The notes under the pieces were generated by a model that ran no database searches, was not told the DNA's origin, and was given only the letters and a program-made list of their open reading frames with translations. From a virus, in IMG/VR virus record IMGVR_UViG_3300013094_004858, positions 1 to 25,889 of that record: 25,889 bases of DNA; one strand, 5' to 3'. Made by a program: the position numbers and the translations under genes. This document shows, piece by piece, positions 16,201 through 23,076 of this stretch (its first letter is position 1; every line of letters begins with the position of its first letter).

Positions 16201-16877
16201 GCCAAGGTACTGCTGGATCAACAGGTAGCCAAGGTACAGCTGGAACAAATGGTAGTCAAGGAACCACAGGTACCACAGGTAGCCAAGGTACTGCTGGATC
16301 AACAGGTAGCCAAGGTGCCACAGGCCCAAGCACAGCAATCAATGCCACCGCAGTCACAACTGGTACATTTTATCCAGTATTTGTGGCTAGTGCTGGGTCA
16401 AATCAAACTCCCAGCGTGCGGACCACTGCCACAGCATTCAGCATCAATGCTGCTACCAATGTGCTCACAGTCACAGCAACCACAGCGCAATATGCCGACT
16501 TGGCAGAATGCTACGCAGCCGATACCGACTACGAACCAGGCACAGTTATGGTATTTGGTGGTGCCAATGAAATCACTATCAGCAATTCTGCTAGCGATCC
16601 TGCCATAGCTGGGGTGGTATCTACCGAACCAGCACACCTCATGAACGGATTCCAGAGCGGAGAAAATGTGTTGCCAATTGCCCTGGTTGGTCGCGTGCCG
16701 TGTCGGGTGGTTGGACCCATAGTCAAAGGTGATCGACTTGTAACTGGAACTGTTCCAGGAACAGCAGTCAAATTGGATCCGGCGCAGTACCAACCCGGTT
16801 GTCTAATCGGTAAAGCCCTACAAGATTACGACAGTGCCACGCCAGGTGTGATTGAAATATCCGTAGGTCGCGCCTGA
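13212..16877 (+). CDS. Large tail fibre with collagen-like stalk and C-terminal processing/assembly-type domain
   Basis: The 1221-residue product has a head with F-G-N-G-S-Q-L-T-G-V (near 46-55), GN-type beta-repeats, and three copies of a 75-residue module. It then has the 68-residue N-D-L-Y-I-E-L module (15360-15563) and 46 uninterrupted Gly-X-Y triplets (residues 903-1040). The C-terminal domain (from about 1095) has A-D-L-A-E-C-Y, A-G-V-V-S-T-E-P-A-H-L-M-N, L-V-G-R-V-P-C-R-V-V-G-P-I-V-K-G-D-R-L-V and I-G-K-A-L. This resembles the peptidase-G2/intramolecular-chaperone type tips of phage fibres, some of which self-cleave after trimer folding. Cleavage here is not shown. It is the last gene of the fibre locus and probably forms a trimeric stalk with a distal tip. 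Confidence 0.75.
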   Translation: MANRFPLIANATADQIQELASGDFLDLSQSGIANSGNITVASGSFYFGNGSQLTGVIAADSGFPITAGTSNLNAPSNGNITATIGGTGVVVWATTGEYVTGLISASGNVTASQFNGSGAGLTSIPGANVTGTVANATYATSAGSAVGTAATVTVNAQPNITSVGTLTSVTSSGLVSTTGNIVGSNIITSGSVLPTANATQDLGSPTLQWAHLYVSGNSIYLGGGALTANAGQLSFSGNAVVTANATGVSSTVGNVAISGNVQGGNILTAGLVSAGANITGGNILTAGSISATGNITGNYIIGNGSQLTGVTASSVNANNLTGNTLASGVINSSLTNFGLVSSISATGTISTGGNVQSGNVLTGGLISSTGNITGGNVGATTITATTVTASGNVYAGNLVNSGSSSITGNITAGNILTAGLISATGTVTASQFNGSGAGLTSIPGANVTGTVANATYATSAGSAVGTAATVTANAQPNITSVGTLTSVTSSGLISTTGNVVGNYILGNGALLTGVITSVANINNGTSNVTVTASGGNITVGVSGVGNVAVFAPTGEYVTGIVSASGNIVGGNILTTGLISSTGNAIHGNILTAGLISSTGNIIGGNIATAGLISSTGTVTASQFNGSGAGLTSIPGANVTGTVANATYAVSAGSAVGTAATVTANAQPNITSVGTLTSVTSSGLISTTGNVVGANINTTGLASVGGNLYVGGSANIIGNLNVQGNVTFINSNVITVNDLYIELANNVTTYANANAAGLAVGPTGSTLFNWQYLNSANAWSTNIGITATGNITGGNILTTGLISAAGNLAGGNLLLTGTISTSGTSQAASYSASGNITGGNINTGGVVSATGNVYVANLINSGSETVTGNITGGNINTGGRVTAVGNVIAAGFQYANGTPVQGSGAQGTTGTTGSQGTTGSQGTAGTNGSQGTTGTQGTVGTQGTVGAQGTVGAQGTVGAQGATGSAGSQGTVGAQGTAGTNGSQGTAGTNGSQGTTGSQGTAGSTGSQGTAGTNGSQGTTGTTGSQGTAGSTGSQGATGPSTAINATAVTTGTFYPVFVASAGSNQTPSVRTTATAFSINAATNVLTVTATTAQYADLAECYAADTDYEPGTVMVFGGANEITISNSASDPAIAGVVSTEPAHLMNGFQSGENVLPIALVGRVPCRVVGPIVKGDRLVTGTVPGTAVKLDPAQYQPGCLIGKALQDYDSATPGVIEISVGRA
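13536..13760 (+). repeat. 75-codon module, copy 1 of 3
   Basis: In-frame module beginning V-T-A-S-Q-F-N-G-S-G-A-G-L-T-S-I and including Q-P-N-I-T-S-V-G-T-L-T-S. Copies follow at 14490-14714 and 15063-15287. The motif resembles the linker between stalk segments of many phage fibres. Confidence 0.9.
14103..14285 (+). repeat. GNGSQLTGV module, copy 3 (in the 1221-aa fibre)
   Basis: This 61-codon module begins N-Y-I-I-G-N-G-S-Q-L-T-G-V and is homologous to the two copies in the 922-aa fibre, showing exchange or common descent between the fibre genes. Confidence 0.8.
14490..14714 (+). repeat. 75-codon module, copy 2 of 3
   Basis: Nearly identical in protein to copies 1 and 3. It differs at a few positions (A-N-A-Q-P for V-N-A-Q-P, G-L-I-S-T for G-L-V-S-T). 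It is followed by a G-N-G-A-L-L-T-G-V segment that repeats the layout of the N-terminal head. Confidence 0.9.
15063..15287 (+). repeat. 75-codon module, copy 3 of 3
   Basis: Third copy, with one local change (T-Y-A-V-S-A-G for T-Y-A-T-S-A-G). The opening GTAACCGCTAGTCAATTTAA is shared exactly with copy 2. Confidence 0.9.
15360..15563 (+). repeat. 68-codon module shared with the 922-aa fibre (10689-10892)
   Basis: The segment from G-N-L-N-V-Q-G-N-V-T-F to S-T-N-I-G-I is nearly identical in protein to residues 299-366 of the 922-aa fibre (V/I, N/S and S/T changes only). Third-position differences are scattered, so the copies are old or were exchanged and then diverged. Confidence 0.85.
15918..16331 (+). 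repeat. Collagen-like Gly-X-Y tract, 46 triplets
   Basis: Forty-six uninterrupted triplets run from G-A-Q to G-P-S. X is mostly Thr, Ser or Ala, and Y is mostly Gln, Thr, Ala, Val or Asn. Only the last triplet contains proline. Within it an 18-bp unit (CAAGGTACTGTGGGTGCT) is repeated exactly three times at 16032-16085. Collagen-like stalks form trimers in phage fibres. With so little proline, stability would have to come from Thr/Gln packing or from sugar on Thr. Confidence 0.9.
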
Positions 16878-16887
16878 TCAAAGAATA

Positions 16888-16927
16888 ATGTATACTGGCA
16901 TTTGTCGTCATAAATGCTAGTATACAT
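16888..16927 (+). promoter_or_regulatory. 16-bp inverted repeat enclosing the start region of the propeller gene
   Basis: The left arm ATGTATACTGGCATTT (16888-16903) pairs with the right arm AAATGCTAGTATACAT (16912-16927) over all 16 positions with one G-U, leaving an 8-nt loop. It starts 10 nt after the 1221-aa fibre stop codon. The right arm contains the ATG at 16914 and the first two bases of the in-frame ATG at 16926. There is no T-tract. It could block translation of the next gene, form the 3' end of the fibre mRNA, or be a protein-binding site. Confidence 0.65.
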
Positions 16928-17930
16928 GAACTTATCCCAACAAATTGCCCAGTCGGGTCTGGTAAAATCCAGTCTAGATCGAGGTGGTAGCATACATCCC
17001 TTGATCATACCCAGTGAATTGACCAATGGAACCGGGCTCATGAATCCCAGTATCTATCTAGACGGAGACCAGTTGTTGGTCAACATACGTCATGTCAACT
17101 ATACCCTTTACCATTCCGAGCAAAAACGATTCCAACACAGATATGGACCTTTGCAATATCTGCATCCTGAAAATGATCGCAAACTACGGACCTGGAACTA
17201 TTTTGGCGTACTAAATCCAGATCTTGCTCTCAAACAGATCACGGCCGTGGATACTACCCGTCTGGATGTGGAACCCATATGGGAGTTTGTAGGCCTAGAA
17301 GATGCACGCCTGTTTCGTTGGGACAACAAGATGTTCCTGAGCGGAGTCAGACGAGACACTACCACAAACGGCCAAGGCAGGATGGAACTGAGCGAGCTAT
17401 CGGTCAAGACCAATATTGTGCGAGAAATCAAACGCACTCGTATTCCGGCACCGGGAGCCAACGCCAGCTATTGCGAAAAGAACTGGATGCCGATCTTGGA
17501 TCAGCCCTATCACTATGTCAAGTGGTCCAATCCTACCGAAGTAGTTAGGTTTGACCCGGCCACCGGAATCACAGAAACAGTGCATCTGGATGAAACCAAA
17601 TTTATCAGTGGTCAGCCCGATTTCCGCGGCAGCAGCCAGGTCATACCCTATGGCGATCTTTATTTGGCACTCATACACGAAGTGGATCTGTTCAAGAGCG
17701 AGCATGGTGAAAAAGATGCCAACTACAAACACAGATTCTTGGTCTGGGACCGATCGTGGAACATAGTCAAATTCACCGACGCATTTACATTCATGAATGC
17801 CGATATCGAGTTTTGTTGCGGTGCTGCTTTTGTGGGAGACGATCTTTTGTTGAGTTTTGGATTCCAAGACAACGCAGCATTCATCTTGCGTATGCCTAAA
17901 ACTGTGTTGCGTGAATATCTAGGAGTGTGA
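16914..17930 (+). CDS. Beta-propeller glycoside hydrolase/phosphorylase-like protein
   Basis: The 338-residue product has features of five-bladed propeller carbohydrate enzymes (GH130/GH43-like superfamily): V-G-L-E-D-A-R-L-F (126-134), F-L-S-G-V-R-R-D (141-148), Y-C-E-K-N-W-M-P-I (186-194), and D-F-R-G-S-S-Q-V-I near the middle. In GH130 enzymes comparable Glu/Asp residues bind or cleave mannosides. Whether this protein is a hydrolase, a phosphorylase or part of a transferase cannot be decided. Start: ATG at 16914 or 16926. Neither has a Shine-Dalgarno sequence and both overlap the inverted repeat. The stop lies 2 nt before the next start, so the pair is translationally linked. No signal peptide is visible. 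Confidence 0.55.
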   Translation: MLVYMNLSQQIAQSGLVKSSLDRGGSIHPLIIPSELTNGTGLMNPSIYLDGDQLLVNIRHVNYTLYHSEQKRFQHRYGPLQYLHPENDRKLRTWNYFGVLNPDLALKQITAVDTTRLDVEPIWEFVGLEDARLFRWDNKMFLSGVRRDTTTNGQGRMELSELSVKTNIVREIKRTRIPAPGANASYCEKNWMPILDQPYHYVKWSNPTEVVRFDPATGITETVHLDETKFISGQPDFRGSSQVIPYGDLYLALIHEVDLFKSEHGEKDANYKHRFLVWDRSWNIVKFTDAFTFMNADIEFCCGAAFVGDDLLLSFGFQDNAAFILRMPKTVLREYLGV

Positions 17931-17932
17931 TC

Positions 17933-19165
17933 ATGTTTGCACAGCGACTACAACAATATATCAACAACCACAATGACTCAATGGCCAATTTTGCACTGGC
18001 ACAGGAATACGAACAGATGGGCCAGACTGGTGCCGCTATCAGTTTTTATCTGCGTGCAGCCGAACGTAGCACAACTGATCTCGAGCAGTACGAATCCTTG
18101 ATCAGGATGGCCTTGTGCTTTGAACGACAAAAAACTCGTGATGACACCGAGAAAGTGATCTTGCAAAAGGCTATCACGCTCATGATCGATCGTCCTGAAG
18201 CCTATTTCCTGCTCAGTCGCCTGCATGAATTCAATCGAGAATGGCACGAAAGCTATACCATGGCCTGTGTGGGTCTGCATGCGGCTCGGTTTGATCTTGA
18301 CCCGTTAAAGACTGACACTCAGTATCCAGGACAGTACGGTTTGATTTTTCAAAAGGGTGTGGCCTCATGGTGGGTAGGGCTGTGTGAAGAAAGTCGACAG
18401 ATCATGCACGATCTCAAGTTTGGACATCGGATGAATGATCTGTTTCGATCGGCTGTGGATAGAAATTTGGGCAACATAGGCTGGCCCAACACACGAACAG
18501 ATTACAAACCCGAATTGGCATCACGTGCTCGTGCGCCATTTGCAGGACTGGATCAACTGCAACACAATCATGCACAAAGCTACCAGGATCTATTTGTGTT
18601 GTCAGCCACCGGCGGCAAGCGCAATGGTCGATATTTGGAGATTGGCTGTGCTGAGCCATTTGACAGCAACAACACAGCCCTGTTAGAAACCAAATTTGGC
18701 TGGACCGGGGTCAGCATGGACATCAACCAACAAGTGGTCGAACAGTTCATGCGCGAACGTGACAACCTGGTATTTTGCCTGGATGCCATGCGTGTGGACT
18801 ATGCCAAGTTCTTGCTCACTGTGGGATTCAGTGGAGATTTTGATTACCTACAGGTCGACTGTGATCCGCCCAGCCACTCGTTCGCTATTCTACAACGTAT
18901 TCCGTTTGATACTGTGAGATTTGCCACCATAACTTTTGAGCACGATTACTACGTGGACCCCAGCATAAGAGATCTTTCCAGGAAATTTTTACTCGGCAAA
19001 GGTTATGTGCTAGCAGCCGGTGATATAGCATACAACCACACGCACAGCTACGAGGATTGGTGGATCCATCCAGATTTGGTTGACCCAATCATACAGCAAC
19101 AGTTGATAGATCGCAGCGATCAAATCAAACACGCCAGAGATTACCTGTTCCCCACAGCTAAATAA
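17933..19165 (+). CDS. TPR protein with FkbM-type methyltransferase domain
   Basis: The 410-residue product has TPR-like helices in the first half (A-L-A-Q-E-Y-E-Q-M-G near 21-30; P-E-A-Y-F-L-L-S-R-L near 88-97). A Rossmann methyltransferase follows: Q-S-Y-Q-D-L-F-V-L (215-223), G-R-Y-L-E-I-G-C-A-E-P (232-242), F-G-W-T-G-V-S-M-D-I-N (255-265), D-A-M (284-286), and F-D-Y-L-Q-V-D-C-D-P (303-312). FkbM-family enzymes O-methylate small molecules and sugars and occur in glycan clusters. Start: ATG at 17933 with AGGAG 7 nt upstream, preferred over the GTG at 17927. The combination of TPR and sugar-type enzyme mirrors the glycosyltransferase at 801-1949. The substrate is unknown. Confidence 0.7.
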   Translation: MFAQRLQQYINNHNDSMANFALAQEYEQMGQTGAAISFYLRAAERSTTDLEQYESLIRMALCFERQKTRDDTEKVILQKAITLMIDRPEAYFLLSRLHEFNREWHESYTMACVGLHAARFDLDPLKTDTQYPGQYGLIFQKGVASWWVGLCEESRQIMHDLKFGHRMNDLFRSAVDRNLGNIGWPNTRTDYKPELASRARAPFAGLDQLQHNHAQSYQDLFVLSATGGKRNGRYLEIGCAEPFDSNNTALLETKFGWTGVSMDINQQVVEQFMRERDNLVFCLDAMRVDYAKFLLTVGFSGDFDYLQVDCDPPSHSFAILQRIPFDTVRFATITFEHDYYVDPSIRDLSRKFLLGKGYVLAAGDIAYNHTHSYEDWWIHPDLVDPIIQQQLIDRSDQIKHARDYLFPTAK

Positions 19166-19182
19166 TAGCAAAGGGGAATCGC

Positions 19183-19845
19183 ATGGATGCAAAATACCGT
19201 ACAGATTATGCTGGCGAGTTCGTTATCACACATACTCGTTGGGCCGGTCGCAAACGTGAAGAGACCAGAGAATGGATAGCCAATCCAATTGAAAATCATC
19301 ACATCAGCGGTCGTGCAGTCTGCATTGGGCACACTTCAGAGCGTGAATATTTTGATTACACTAGATTACAACGCCATCGCGGCGGACTGCTGGGATCAAA
19401 AAAATTACAAACCTACGGAGTTGGTGCAATAGCTCACGAGATGCCATTGGATTTTGCCGTCGACACCACCACAGACGGACTAGCTAAACTGTTAGAATCC
19501 GGCTACGCAGAAAAAAATATTGTGTATACCAATGCCAGGAACTGTATACAGCATCCAGAAAAATTTTATCTGATACCGTACAAACCTCAACTGTTGGACA
19601 TTGCTATCATTATGTATCTGGCAGCATTTGATGGACACAGTGAAATATTCATGCTGGGTTATCATAAAGAAACCGACACCGGCTCCAACAGATGGATCGA
19701 ACAGATCACATCCGTGATACAGGCCTATTCAGGAACGCAATTCACATTTGCAGGCGAACCCACCAACATGCCCGATGCTTGGCTGGATCAGCCCAACGCA
19801 CGGGCGTTAAATTATAGAGATTTTATAGGCTACTGCGACATTTGA
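19183..19845 (+). CDS. Protein of unknown function, possibly DUF115/sialyltransferase-like fold
   Basis: The 220-residue product is preceded by AAAGGGGA. I do not recognise a firm family. Residues 139-161 (D-I-A-I-I-M-Y-L-A-A-F-D-G-H-S-E-I-F-M-L-G-Y, then H) resemble the helix followed by E-I-x-L-x-G-x-D/H seen in DUF115 and CST-type sialyltransferase folds. Residues 112-122 (N-I-V-Y-T-N-A-R-N-C-I) could be an earlier strand of such a fold. This is a weak analogy. It follows the FkbM gene by 17 nt, and its 3' end overlaps the convergent Nudix gene by 16 nt. Context suggests a place in the same glycan-related group. Confidence 0.55.
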   Translation: MDAKYRTDYAGEFVITHTRWAGRKREETREWIANPIENHHISGRAVCIGHTSEREYFDYTRLQRHRGGLLGSKKLQTYGVGAIAHEMPLDFAVDTTTDGLAKLLESGYAEKNIVYTNARNCIQHPEKFYLIPYKPQLLDIAIIMYLAAFDGHSEIFMLGYHKETDTGSNRWIEQITSVIQAYSGTQFTFAGEPTNMPDAWLDQPNARALNYRDFIGYCDI

Positions 19846-20270
19846 ATCTGCGATTCAATCAGCTGTATTTTGTCTTGCACAGTGTCAAAATTCACAGTGC
19901 TCCACAAGCCCGGATGCAACGGTTTGGGCCAACGCCCGCTGTCGATCCAGGCCCAGCCCACGTGCTCGTCGTTGAGTACCGGGGTAAATTCTTCTGCGAC
20001 GCTACAAAAAAATGTATGATAAGCAAACGTCAGATCGGCTGTGGTGAATTTTTCTAACGGGACCAATTTGAGATAGTGGGGCATACAGCCCAGTTCTTCG
20101 CGGCATTCACGCTCGATAGTTTCAATCAAGGTTTCACCAGATTCGCAACGTCCCCCTGGCAGGCCCCAGGTATCCGGATGTTTGGTATCGTTCCTCATCA
20201 GATAAAGATAGCGTCTGGTGGCTATGCTGTAAAACCATATGCCTACAGCAGTTACAATACCAGAGTCCAT
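19830..20270 (-). CDS. Nudix hydrolase
   Basis: The 146-residue product has a complete Nudix box at residues 40-62 (G-R-C-E-S-G-E, seven residues, R-E-C-R-E-E-L-G), preceded by W-G-L-P-G. Family members hydrolyse nucleoside diphosphates linked to another group; the substrate here could be an oxidised dNTP, a sugar nucleotide, NAD or an RNA cap. I chose Met at 20270 because AAGGGAGG lies just upstream and the conserved strand V-T-A-V-G-I-W begins soon after it. An in-frame start at 20324 would lengthen the overlap with gp15. With the chosen start, the gene overlaps the end of gp15 by 19 nt and is probably translated by coupling. The 3' end overlaps the convergent 220-aa gene. Confidence 0.85.
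   Translation of the reverse strand: MDSGIVTAVGIWFYSIATRRYLYLMRNDTKHPDTWGLPGGRCESGETLIETIERECREELGCMPHYLKLVPLEKFTTADLTFAYHTFFCSVAEEFTPVLNDEHVGWAWIDSGRWPKPLHPGLWSTVNFDTVQDKIQLIESQIQMSQ
19842..19858. promoter_or_regulatory. Hairpin at the convergent gene junction
   Basis: TTGAATC-TGC-GATTCAA is a perfect 7-bp inverted repeat with a 3-nt loop. It straddles the TGA stop of the 220-aa gene and the last codons of the Nudix gene. It could slow polymerases arriving from both sides, but no T-tract follows, so terminator function is only a possibility. Confidence 0.35.
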
Positions 20271-21658
20271 AGGCCTCCCTTGTACAAGCCCTGGTAGCTC
20301 TTGACCCAGGCTTGGCCAGTCCATCTATATTGCAGTTCTGTGGTAATGTTGGTCACATATTGATAGTTTTCGGGACTGCTGGCGCTGTCAAAAGAAATGG
20401 TCCACCTGGCTCCGTCCCATTCAATAATGTCGTTGGCTTGGGCCACCATGGGTGCCCCTGAGGTACCGGACCATGCGGCGGCATGTTGATTGTATGGATC
20501 ATCCCAGTCACCACTGCTCTCGGTCAGTAGATAGCGAGTTCCTATCGCAGGTTCGGGCAATCCAGTTCCGGGCCCGCTCAACAGCGGATTGATCACAGCA
20601 TCGATCGCAGTCAGGGTATCAGCTGGTACAGTATCGATATTGGTACTGTACAGCAGATATCGATCATCGGTTGGGTCGTAGGTCACAGTACCAATCACTT
20701 CGGTTCCGTCGGGCTGTTCTAGACTGATGTAGCTGATTCCGGGCCGCAGAGTACCGTATAGTCCAATCACGGCCGACCAAGTCAGATTGGTATCAGGATT
20801 ATCGGGCGCTGTCAGGCTGGCATTGCTCTGATCAACCACAACAGGTTCGGGCAATACCTGTAACTGATTGTTGATCAGTACCACTTGATAGTTGTAAGGT
20901 GTTATGGCCATTCTGGTACCCAGCAATAGGTCATTGTCGGTCACTGCCAGACTGGCATCGCCGTTGGCATCATAGATACTGGCTATTATTCTTTCAACCA
21001 CACCCAGTTTCTTGACCTTGGCTGGACTGGAGATCCACATGGGTAGTTTGAAAGTCAGAGTAGCTATGTCTATGGGGTTGTCGGTACCAACTGGTATCAC
21101 ACGACTACTCCAGTTCACATCATCTAGATAAACTGTGGTAAGACTGGTCCAATCTATATAGTTGTCGGTGCTTTGTATTTCCAGACTGGGATTAAACAAT
21201 ACCAAGATCTGTTCCAGCAGTTGCATTTTTTGATTGGTGTTTGACGTCCACATGTCCAATTTCAATGTCAGTTCAAACGGAACTGGCATGAGTCTGTCTA
21301 TAGTAAACGCATTACCTTGTGTGGTATCATAGGTGTTGGTCACACTATCATAGGTGCGTTGTCGGACATTGATGGTGCCAACAAAATTGGGTTCTTGTAT
21401 CATGGCCCTGTTGTATTTGAGATCGGTTATGTAAAACGTCATCAACGGCGTGCTGGGCAGTTCACTGGCTGAATTTTGCTGTATGATGGTTTGTGCCTGG
21501 CGACTGCTGTCACCGTAGCGTACTGGCACACGCACTAGAGTATCATTTTTTCCGTCCTCGTTGCGTCCGTATTCGACCTGGAAATTGCTAAAGATCCTGG
21601 CGAACTGCAACATGAATCGTCTGATCTGCGCATCATAAAAAAACTGTGTTACGGCCAT
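20252..21658 (-). CDS. 15: Tail completion/sheath stabiliser protein (T4 gp15-like)
   Basis: The 468-residue product matches T4 gp15 at its N-terminus: F-F-Y-D-A-Q-I-R-R-F (6-15), F-A-R-I-F-S-N-F-Q-V (19-28), and L-V-R-V-P-V-R-Y-G-D (41-50), comparable to T4 F-Y-N-S-S-F-R-R-Y, L-F-S-N-I-Q-I and F-I-R-V-P-I-T-Y. T4 gp15 forms the hexameric ring at the head-proximal end of the tail and locks the sheath. This protein is much longer than T4 gp15 (about 270 aa). The extra C-terminal part has W-x-G-x-x-G-A-P-M-V, N-D-I-I-E-W-D-G-A-R-W and Q-Y-R-W-T-G-Q-A-W-V-K-S-Y. Start: ATG at 21658, with TAGGA overlapping the gp14 stop codon; the gap is 7 nt. It follows gp14 as in T4. Confidence 0.82.
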   Translation of the reverse strand: MAVTQFFYDAQIRRFMLQFARIFSNFQVEYGRNEDGKNDTLVRVPVRYGDSSRQAQTIIQQNSASELPSTPLMTFYITDLKYNRAMIQEPNFVGTINVRQRTYDSVTNTYDTTQGNAFTIDRLMPVPFELTLKLDMWTSNTNQKMQLLEQILVLFNPSLEIQSTDNYIDWTSLTTVYLDDVNWSSRVIPVGTDNPIDIATLTFKLPMWISSPAKVKKLGVVERIIASIYDANGDASLAVTDNDLLLGTRMAITPYNYQVVLINNQLQVLPEPVVVDQSNASLTAPDNPDTNLTWSAVIGLYGTLRPGISYISLEQPDGTEVIGTVTYDPTDDRYLLYSTNIDTVPADTLTAIDAVINPLLSGPGTGLPEPAIGTRYLLTESSGDWDDPYNQHAAAWSGTSGAPMVAQANDIIEWDGARWTISFDSASSPENYQYVTNITTELQYRWTGQAWVKSYQGLYKGGLWTLVL

Positions 21659-21665
21659 GATATTC

Positions 21666-23054
21666 CTAGTATGAAGGTGGTGGGTTGGGCGGCAAATTAC
21701 CTCCCTGATCACCATTGTCGGCCAAGGGCCGCAAGATCTGGCTGAGACTTTGACGACTTGGTATATTGCCCAGATCTGTGGTTGGTACAGTGTATGTATT
21801 GTTCACAAAGCTGTTGCGTTGAGTTTGTGCAGCCGGAGCCAGGTCAAGATCGGTCCTGACAGCACTTTCTATGGCAACCCATCGGGCACCATCATAGCGG
21901 AACAGTCGATTGGGAAAATAGTCCAGTCTGAGCGCATAGGCACCAATCACTGGGTTGGGCGGAAAACTCACACCCGGGGTTACCGGAAGACCGTTGGGTG
22001 GCAACAGATAACCGGTATCAGGATCGTATCCGCCGGTCAAATAGCCCATGGTATAACCAAAACTGCCAGGAGTTTCGCCTATGCCGGTCTGTGTGGTACC
22101 AGCACCAGTGTTGTCATCGGATGCCAGCAAGCTGTCTCCGCCGGGCTGGCCATACGCTGTGGTTGGCAGTATATAAAATTTGGTGTTGTCATATCCGCTG
22201 AATGGCACATCTGCTTGTGCCTGTGCCAACAATGCATCATTGATTGAAAGATCTTTGGGACGGGTACTCATCTGATCAGCCACTGTGGTGGGGTTGGTAA
22301 TGGGTGTCCAGTACGGTTGTCCAGTACCAGGATTTACAGCATCGATCGCTGTGCCGGGCGGTACATTGCCCGCAGCTCGATAGTAACTGTCACCATCATT
22401 CACGATATCGCCTCCGGGATAAAAGTTTCCAGGATCCCAGATATTATCGGGCATAAATGGCTTGTTGGTGATCTGATTAAATTCCTGTGCATTGACCATG
22501 GGGGTGGCCTTGACTCGCCACAGATGTGGTAACCAGGTCTGGCTGAATCCTTCTTGAGCATAGTTAGCGTCTTGTATCACATAATATCTGGGCAACGGAA
22601 GCGGTATGGTAGGATCCAACGGATAGTAATCTTTGAGATTGGGCAGTTCTAACACATCGCCCGACATCAGTTTACGACCAAAAGCATCCAGCATGTAGTT
22701 GTAATGAAACGTGATAAACAAAGTATCATTGTTCATGAACAGGCCAAATTGCGTGAGATCAAAATCAATATCCTGTTGTCGGTACACACCGCGCATGACA
22801 TAAACATCGGGCTCATAGGCTCGATCTCGGTTTTCCAACAACAGTAGATCTTCTATGAACAAGGGATTGGTAGTATCGTAGACCGGTAAAGTGGCATCGT
22901 TGTTGCCAGGATTTGGGCTGTTGTCCACGATGGGACCGGCATATTTGTGTATATAAATGTCCAGACCACCCACTGTGAACTGTTCCTTGATTGTGCGATC
23001 AAAGAACTGATAATCAGCCGTCCGGTTCGGCCTGTACATGGATAATCTTGGCAT
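21666..23054 (-). CDS. 14: Neck protein (T4 gp14-like)
   Basis: The 462-residue product starts M-P-R-L-S-M-Y-R-P-N. Residues 95-190 resemble the core of T4 gp14: F-D-L-T-Q-F-G-L-F-M-N-N-D-T-L-F-I-T-F, G-D-V-L-E-L-P-N-L (132-140), Y-Y-V-I-Q-D-A (157-163), and W-R-V-K-A-T-P (179-185). T4 has F-G-M-Q-V-Q-D-E-V-T-L, G-D-L-I-Y-F-P and F-E-I-T-W-V-E-P. The Pro/Gly/Asn-rich C-terminus also recalls gp14. T4 gp14 joins gp13 in the neck and helps close the head and attach tails. It is longer than T4 gp14 (about 256 aa). Met at 23054 is preferred over an upstream in-frame ATG at 23090, because the conserved-looking start is there. The following gp15 supports the call. Confidence 0.75.
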   Translation of the reverse strand: MPRLSMYRPNRTADYQFFDRTIKEQFTVGGLDIYIHKYAGPIVDNSPNPGNNDATLPVYDTTNPLFIEDLLLLENRDRAYEPDVYVMRGVYRQQDIDFDLTQFGLFMNNDTLFITFHYNYMLDAFGRKLMSGDVLELPNLKDYYPLDPTIPLPLPRYYVIQDANYAQEGFSQTWLPHLWRVKATPMVNAQEFNQITNKPFMPDNIWDPGNFYPGGDIVNDGDSYYRAAGNVPPGTAIDAVNPGTGQPYWTPITNPTTVADQMSTRPKDLSINDALLAQAQADVPFSGYDNTKFYILPTTAYGQPGGDSLLASDDNTGAGTTQTGIGETPGSFGYTMGYLTGGYDPDTGYLLPPNGLPVTPGVSFPPNPVIGAYALRLDYFPNRLFRYDGARWVAIESAVRTDLDLAPAAQTQRNSFVNNTYTVPTTDLGNIPSRQSLSQILRPLADNGDQGGNLPPNPPPSY

Positions 23055-23076
23055 AGTAGTGTATTTACCGCGTTGT

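Noticed and set aside
15889-16608. Overlapping plus-strand frames through the collagen-like tract
   Set aside because: They are frame-shifted readings of the 18-bp repeats and give low-complexity peptides. The Gly-X-Y frame is the real one.
23062-23069. Minus-strand late promoter GGTAAATA before gp14
   Set aside because: It has one mismatch and ends only 8 nt from the ATG, so a late transcript would barely include the start. Left unannotated.
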